DNA of 64,000 nt from Dipteris shenzhenensis (lineage: Eukaryota; Polypodiophyta; Polypodiopsida; Gleicheniales), in NCBI GenBank assembly GCA_047967505.1, contig CM106538.1; one strand, 5' to 3'. Shown piece by piece: positions 57,930 through 64,000 of the stretch. Position numbers and translations under genes: made by a program. The number at the start of each line of letters is the position of its first letter. The stretch's first letter is position 1. Under the pieces are notes generated by a model, which made no database searches, was not told where the DNA came from, and saw only the letters and a program-made list of their open reading frames with translations.

Positions 57930-59940
57930 CGCTCTGCATGCATCTCCCGAGGTGTTGGTAGGGTTGTCACTCTATGAACTTTAGGGTGCAAGCTAAAGCT
58001 TGTGAGGACTCGAGACTGGTATTCTCATGAATGGCCTAATGTCGCTTTCTCGAATGCTACCACCAATCATGACATCACAGCTCGTGTTCTTCACTTTGAT
58101 GGCAATGATCGAATGCGAGCATCTACAACTGTTGCTTTACAAGGAGTCTTCTTTCTTCTCATTGTTTCTCCTTCGCAAACGTTGCAAAAGTATCTTCTGT
58201 TGCCGTTTTGATACAGTGCCGTTTCTTTCCTCGATGACCCACAATCTGTTTCTTGTGCCCTGATGAAGCCTTTGTCTGCTTCTCTTGCAAGCCATGGCGA
58301 GCTGCATATTGCCATGGTGACGATCAGTGAAAGACAGCAATCCCAAACCAAAATAGAGAGAAGCTAGCTTGCGAGGCAAGCAAAGAATATAAGACAAATT
58401 ACCCAAAAGACGACAATGCCAAACCAAAGACGACACAAGGTCATGTAGAGGTACACGGCGAGGGCATGTTGTAGGTACTTAGTCTTTCAAGATTTGATGG
58501 GCGGGATGTGTGAAAATTCAAAATTCATGGGAGTAGCAAAATTTTTAGCCCCGCTGGTTTTCCTCCCTCCAGCGATACATGTCAACAGAATTGGATATCC
58601 CAAAAAAGTGCAATGTGACCTCAAATGCTTCAAAGCACAAATAGGCCAAAGGACACACTATCAGGTTTGAATGACCTTTGGCATGCTTATGAGACATATA
58701 ACAAGCAAGTGCATGGAAAAAGAAATAATTCAAAATTGTAAATAGTGTTGAATTTATCAAAAGATCTTTGCACATGCACAAATTGCACATTTCAACTTCT
58801 TTCATTTTAGGGTGAATCTAGATACCAATACCAACAACTATCAATGCTTTAAGACCACCATGCAGTAGTCCCACTAGTTTGGATTCTAAATTTTTAATGC
58901 ATTTTAGTTTTCAACAAATCAAAAAAAAGTTATGGAGCGTGCTCTTAAATGTATGTGCATCACTTTAGCACAACATTGGAGGCCCGTTAATCCATGCCTA
59001 ATGTTCTCATTTAGGTGTGTCCTTGGGTTGAGAAGAAGCTCATGTATTGTACTTTTGAATGATTACTTGGTTGCATGTATGTACATAACAAAATTTTGAT
59101 GCTTTTGAATAAATTGCTATATCCTATAGTCTTCAAGATGCATGCTTCACATGCAACATAGCACTTGTAATGCTTTAACGATCTTGTTCCAAATTTTTAT
59201 TCCATATTTTTTGGACTCATGTTCAAGTTTGGAATGCGTACTATTACTTGAAGACAAAGTTTGCTGAATTACATTGAGCAATGCATAAGTTATGGGTCAT
59301 GCAAGATACCTATATATAGAAAATTCCTTGAACCTCACCAAAAATGGCTTCAGCAAGCAAACAATGACGCAACTATAGCATACTATTCAAAATGGGATGA
59401 TAGATTCTAGCACACTACTCATAATAGAGTATGGTGCTAGTCTGACTCGTACTAAAGGATAGGAGAGAGTATGCGATCTACAAAACTAGATTATTAGTAT
59501 GGTACTAGTTGGAGTACTACTAAAGGATTGGAGAGTTAATGCGATCGACTGGAATGATTCAAAAGATAGAACTAGATCTACTCATGATTCAAAGAAAGAA
59601 CTAGAGCTACTTATGATTTAAATGACATTTTTGAAAGCATAGATGCAGTGTTTCTCTAAGGGCATTACTTGGGATGAGAGATCCACCATATACACTATAA
59701 GGTATTGGTGCAAATTACAATAAAATTCATAGATGAAAGTTCCTTCCTTGGCCCTATTTTTTACATTATATATCTTTAGGAAACATTGCATACCACATTA
59801 AATATTATTTGAAAAAGAATATAATGTTATATAGATAGACCTAATCCCAAGATGAAGCATATGTAAATTTGCTTAGACTCAAGTAGTTTACATAGCGTCC
59901 CAATGATATCATTTGATGGATTTCACTTTCACATGCATGC
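57930..59940. other. Intergenic, no feature recognised
   Basis: Overlapping short frames on both strands at 58,000-58,436 are not convincing, since neither shows a motif. The rest is AT-rich and unique-looking. Confidence 0.4.
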
Positions 59941-59944
59941 CGAA

Positions 59945-60466
59945 TGAGCAATTTCATCAAGACTTCCGAAAGCGAAACCAACCAACGCCCTTATCATCGA
60001 AGACATCATGCTAAAGAAATGGTTGCACGAGAAAAAACCATTCTGCCTCTTTCTGTCCGAGGATGGTGGCATAGGCAAAACATTTACCCTTCTACTCATA
60101 GTTCAAGCTCTTTTGTGCCAATACACAAGTGACCAAGTCACAAATGCAGAGCTTCCAAAAGTATTGCTGCTAGCGTACACTGGTAAAGCTGCATACAACA
60201 TAGGTGGCATGACTATCCACTCCGCGTTGCACTTGCCGTTTCTCATTTCAATGTACAAAAGCCTTGCCACAGACAAGCTGCAAACACTATTGCAACTGTA
60301 CAAGGATGTCTAATTAATTGTCTTCGATGAAATCTTGCTTGTCGGGCAAAACACTTTCATTGTAGCGGACATGCGCATGCGTGAAATCAAACACAACCAC
60401 ACACAACCTTTCGAAGGAGTTGACATATTGTTTTGGGGGGACCTTTGCCAGGCAAGCCCCACGAAG
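59945..60466 (+). pseudogene. PIF1-type helicase N-terminal half (Helitron-like transposon)
   Basis: This is the ATP-dependent DNA helicase domain used by rolling-circle transposons. Motif I (Walker A) reads LFLSEDGGIGKTFTLLL, with the usual GGAGTGK altered. Motif Ia reads VLLLAYTGKAAYNIGGMTIH. Motif II reads LIVFDEILLVG after an in-frame TAA at 60,311. Motif III reads ILFWGDLCQASP. A stop follows at about 60,485. Motifs IV-VI are missing and no Rep domain was found upstream, so it is a fragment. IHSAL after motif Ia is typical of the PIF1 family. Confidence 0.82.
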
Positions 60467-60879
60467 GACAGTTGGATATTTTCGTAGAAGCCATTAGCAT
60501 TGGTGAGAAACCCAGAACAAATAGAATTGCCATCGTAAACATCTACAAATCGCCAAAAGCAAATACAACTGCCTTGATTCAGACACTACAGCAAATCATG
60601 CCAAGTGCACAACACCATGAAGTCGCTTACGTTGTCAGTGATTTCAACATTTGCTACAATAAACAAAGCAAGAGTATTAATATGCTTAAAGAATTCATGC
60701 AGCAGCACAGCATGCACCAGTTAATATTCGAGCCCACAATAATACATGGATCCACCACCATCGACCACATCTGGATCAACGAACACGCAAGCACGTCTAC
60801 ATGCCATGGAACTAACTACGCATACTGGTCCGATCACTCAATCATATACACAACCATTCCAACACCATCAAATCTCTAA
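60467..60879 (+). pseudogene. AP-endonuclease-like domain joined to the helicase
   Basis: Within the open frame 60,433-60,879, from residue about 13 on: RIAIVNIYKSPKANTTALIQ, VAYVVSDFNICYN, QLIFEPTIIHGSTTIDHIWI and WSDHSIIYTTIP. This is the exonuclease-endonuclease-phosphatase fold (iGDFN with G replaced by S; T.IDHIW; SDH intact). It lies in another frame than the helicase and starts where that is cut after motif III. Helentron-type elements carry a C-terminal endonuclease after the helicase, which fits. The 17-19 kb and 31 kb LINE endonucleases are clearly different in sequence. Confidence 0.78.
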
Positions 60880-61132
60880 ATACAACCATTCCGGGTGGCC
60901 CTATGAATAGTATTCATCTTGTTAAGAATAGAATTTATTGTTATAAAGATGGACCTACTCTCAAGATGAATCAAATTTAAAATGATTAGATGCAAAAAGT
61001 ATATGCTCGTTACATAGCCCAATAATCTTATCTAATCTTATTGGAACCAAATGTCGAAGGCTGGGATATCATCAGCCTAAACTATTTCTATAGCTTTTCC
61101 TATATGTCCCATTATTTCTCAACAAGTATCAT
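60880..61132. other. Spacer between the Helitron-like fragment and the oxidase gene
   Basis: AT-rich spacer that should include the 3' UTR of the minus-strand oxidase gene. No clear polyadenylation signal was decided. Confidence 0.4.
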
Positions 61133-63352
61133 CTAAATGGAGGTATGAGTGGAGGGTTCTTGGTATCGGCATACTCGAGCCTCCTTAAACACATGACCCG
61201 GCCTACAGAGGTAGTTCTTAGCAGGGTGGCAATGCGAGTCCTGGGTGCAGATACAGAGTCCTTCCAAGGCACAGTGGTCTCGAAAAATTTGCACAGAGCG
61301 AGCATGAGGGGAATGGGAAGAGATGCCGAGGATAGCATCAGACCACTCACTGGAGAAGAGGCCAAGGGGATCAAACTTCTGGCGAACCGTTAAGAACTTG
61401 GCCAAGTCCTTGGTTCGAAGCTGCATCTGCTCGAAGGCCAAGTCCCGGTTCTTACCCCAATGAGGTTTGCCGTTGAATTTGTTGAGGAGCATTTGTTCGA
61501 TCTCTTCTGTGATGTCTTCGTAGAAACGAGGATGGTTGGCACGTCGTGAGCGATACAGAAACATCTCAAACACGACGGACTCCGTTTGCTCACCGAGATA
61601 GGCTTTGGAGGCCGTCAGGAAGCGAATCCATAACCCACCGTAGATCCCCAAATTGCACATCGCCTCCGGATCGACATCACGTAGCTTCTTCATCTCCACG
61701 ATGGCTTCCTTCATGCGACTGATCGGCACAGACACCGCTACATCGAAGAAGAAGAGGCCTTCGATGAGTGGATTCCAGCTGCATGTGCTCGGCTTCGAGG
61801 TCATGTGGTAGATGCTACTCGTTTCCTCCTCTTGGTCGTCTCGAATAAAGGCGGAGCTTCCAAAGTCTATTCCTGTGGGTGTTAGAACTGCCGTGGATCT
61901 TTGGCAACCACCTGCAGTTTGCATCTTGTGATTGTATCCCACTACTGGGTAGTGAGTGAAGGTGTTGCCCACGTTCACTAGTCCATCGCCCGACATCTCG
62001 CGTCCCTTCATCATCATCTCGGACATCGCGCAGAGCTCAGCTTTACCGCTCGGACTATCTTCGGCAGCGATCCCTGCACGTAGAACGTGGCGTCATTGAC
62101 TGGAGAGGGAGAGAGATAACATTCACAGTTGGAATACCGATATTGCCAAATCAGATATGTATACAGTATCTCTATGATCTGTTGCCTACTAATTCCGTCA
62201 GCTGTTTGATTCATCTCTTTCAATCTGCAATCAATCGCTGGAAACAGTGGACCATCTCTACGATCTGTTGCCCTCAGCTCTTGATGGATTTCATTTCATC
62301 TGCAATCAATCGCTGGAGACTTTGGCTTGAATCGACGAAAGTTTGAGATCAGAGAGGATACTACAGGGAAACGGAGATGGAGAGATGGAGAAAGCACAAA
62401 AAGGAATTGGAGTGTGCATCTTACTTGCATTAAGTAAGCCTTGTATTATCTCCACCTCCATTGGAGCTACCGCGGCTAGATTGTATGCTCCGTCTCCCTC
62501 CGCCTCCACTCCCACCCTGTCATCAAACTTGAACAATAGCTTCCTTTCCGCCGGATACCATGTCAAACTCCCGAACTCGTGCTCCCTCGCAAACTCTTCG
62601 ATTTCCTCTTCCAATCTATCGTCTCCCCTTAGCTCCAGCTTTACCGCCCTCTTGAACATCGGTTCCAACTCGAACGTCACCTCCGAAATCGCTCCCAATA
62701 CCCCCAGAGACAGCCTCGCTGCATCCAAATCTTCGTCCTCCTTCTTTAGATCTATCACTTTGGCATAGCCTTCCCCTTCCGTTGCAGGTATTACTATTCG
62801 CATTCCCACTACGTAATCGTGCGGAGCACTGCCTTTCCCCCACAGACTGCTTCCGTGAGCTCCCGTACTGATCAAACCGGCCACAGACACTCCCTCCCAA
62901 TTGGGCGTGTGAGGCAGAGTCAAGCCCACTTCTGCGATTCGGTCCAATAGCTCTCTCAGCTCCACGCCTGCGTCTGCTGTCACGGTCTTTGTTGTCTCGT
63001 TGATGAGTATCCGGGAATTGTAATCTCGCGTGCTTATGACTATACCCTCATCACCGCCTGGACAAACGAGCTTTGTAATGCTATGAGAACCCTTACTCAC
63101 CACTTTCACCTTGGATTTTGTCTTCGCTGCATATGCAATCGACTCGATTAACTCTTGTTCGGTGGTTGGGTAGAAGGCTTGGGCTGCCTTGCATTGGCTC
63201 CTGTCCAGCCAGACGCCTTGATAGCATGTAACAGTGCATCCGGTGGAGTTACACTGGACGGGAGGCGGCAAATTAGCCTTGGCCAAGCGAGCGAGGGTGA
63301 CAAGAAGAAGGAGCGCGATGGAGATTCTCATGGCTGGAGATATTCTGCTCAT
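61133..63352 (-). CDS. GULLO: L-gulonolactone oxidase-like FAD enzyme, two exons, complete
   Basis: This is a predicted secreted or lumenal flavoprotein of the aldonolactone oxidase family, which oxidises L-gulono-1,4-lactone to ascorbate. Exon 1 is 63,331-62,425 (donor GCAA|gtaaga), intron 62,424-62,074, exon 2 is 62,073-61,133 (acceptor gtgcag|GG). The sum is 1,848 nt, 615 residues from MRIS; an upstream in-frame ATG at 63,352 would add seven. Signal peptide: residues 1-19 (ISIALLLLVTLARLAKA). FAD-binding region about 55-215, with KGSHSITK and VAGLISTGAHGSSLWGKG. The ALO C-terminal domain has FTHYPVVGYNHKMQTAGGC, HWGKN at 507-511 and FSSEWSD. Cysteine-rich end: CTQDSHCHPAKNYLCRPGH. The length and motifs match plant GULLO proteins. 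Substrate use is inferred. Confidence 0.92.
62074..62424 (-). other. Intron of the oxidase gene
   Basis: A 351-bp GT-AG intron on the minus strand, located between GLLNA and the AAEDSPSGKAELC segment. A competing AG at 62,103, after a strong pyrimidine tract (ctctctccctctccag), would give an early stop in every usable frame, so gtgcag at 62,074 is preferred. Confidence 0.8.
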
Positions 63353-64000
63353 CCTTATTGCTGCAGATATATATTCTGCCTGTACTGCGCAGGCAACTAA
63401 AAGAGAAGCCGAAGCCGGGTGAGAGAGACGATCGAAGGAGCCAATGTCTGATACTGACTCGGGCGGCTCTTGGCAGCATCCAAAGATCCTAGTCACAACA
63501 AAAAAACTATCCACGCTGTACCTTCCAGCCAGAGCTAAGAACAGTCACCCCCGATTGGAGGTTGCGCTCCGATGCTGATGGCGACTAGGTCGGCATCGTA
63601 GGAGAAAATCCAGCCAGGGATCTACCGAAGAGATCGTTTGGAACATTCGTCGAACCACGACGAAATTTTAAAATACCCAACTTGTCTCTGGCATAGTATC
63701 TTGTAGCTGTGACTTGTGGCATGGATAAGCACGTCTAGCGGACCAATATTGTCAAGTGATTTTCCTAAGAAAACAAGGGATAAGGATACCCCATTGAAAA
63801 AGACAAACTTGACCCATTCTCCAATGAAAATCAAAGGCATTAGCTAGTTCACAAATGAACCCTCGGATGCTTCAAAAGAGTGCTTACCATCACGTGGAGT
63901 GGTGAGTCGATGTATGAAGAAAGTGTACGTGTAGTCGCCGTTTCTACCTCGACCAAAAGCAAGGATCGGTCGACACGCTCTATATCGTATAAAGGATACG
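63353..64000. other. Upstream region of the oxidase gene
   Basis: This should contain the promoter of the minus-strand oxidase gene. 'agatatatattc' at 63,366 is TATA-like but lies very close to the start codons. The 72-codon frame at 63,622-63,840 (-) has no recognised motif. Confidence 0.35.

Noticed and set aside
62343-62768. 141-codon plus-strand Ser-rich frame
   Set aside because: Antisense shadow of the GULLO coding exon.
62306-63514. Oxidase start at the far upstream ATG (63,514)
   Set aside because: It would add about 60 residues of uncharacteristic sequence before a clear signal peptide; MRIS at 63,331 or MSRIS at 63,352 fits the family.

Overview
The window is eukaryotic nuclear DNA, most likely from a land plant with a large, repeat-rich genome. 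Three things support this: a full-length plant-type L-gulonolactone oxidase gene near the right end, long introns packed with decayed retrotransposons, and plant-style LINE, Copia and Gypsy remnants. A second host gene encodes a BK/Slo-type potassium channel. From memory this channel class is absent from seed plants, so I lean to a fern, lycophyte or bryophyte. The sequence alone does not settle the species.

Positions 1-10,397 hold only transposon debris: several fragments of one LINE family, one fragment of a second LINE lineage, and short tandem duplications. From 10,398 to 42,953 (+) I can thread nine exons of the BK/Slo-like channel: pore plus S6, RCK1, then RCK2 to the stop. All phases close and the joined exons give 807 codons plus stop. 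The S1-S5 exons were not found and may lie left of the window. Introns 1, 2 and 4 (about 8.4, 15.8 and 5.2 kb) carry almost all the repeats. These are a TSD-flanked LINE of 4.4 kb, a Gypsy gag-protease fragment, a Copia pre-integrase fragment, two LINEs head to head, a near full-length minus-strand LINE, a degenerate LTR primer-binding site and a probable hAT remnant.

Positions 43,000-59,900 are intergenic. They hold two 5'-truncated LINEs, microsatellites, a Gypsy RT-RNase H-integrase remnant, several tandem repeats with units of about 73, 86 and 146 bp, and a 211-bp near-palindrome. Positions 59,945-60,879 hold a broken PIF1-type helicase followed at once by an AP-endonuclease-like domain, suggesting a Helentron-type rolling-circle transposon. 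Positions 61,133-63,352 (-) hold the two-exon oxidase gene, which looks intact.

Most of the window (about 25-30 kb) derives from one LINE family. Its traits visible here are a pyrimidine-rich 5' leader, an ORF1 with a CCHC knuckle, an APE-type endonuclease, an RT whose catalytic box reads LADD, a zf-RVT-like C-terminus and an A-rich tail. No copy here is intact, and several carry large internal deletions.
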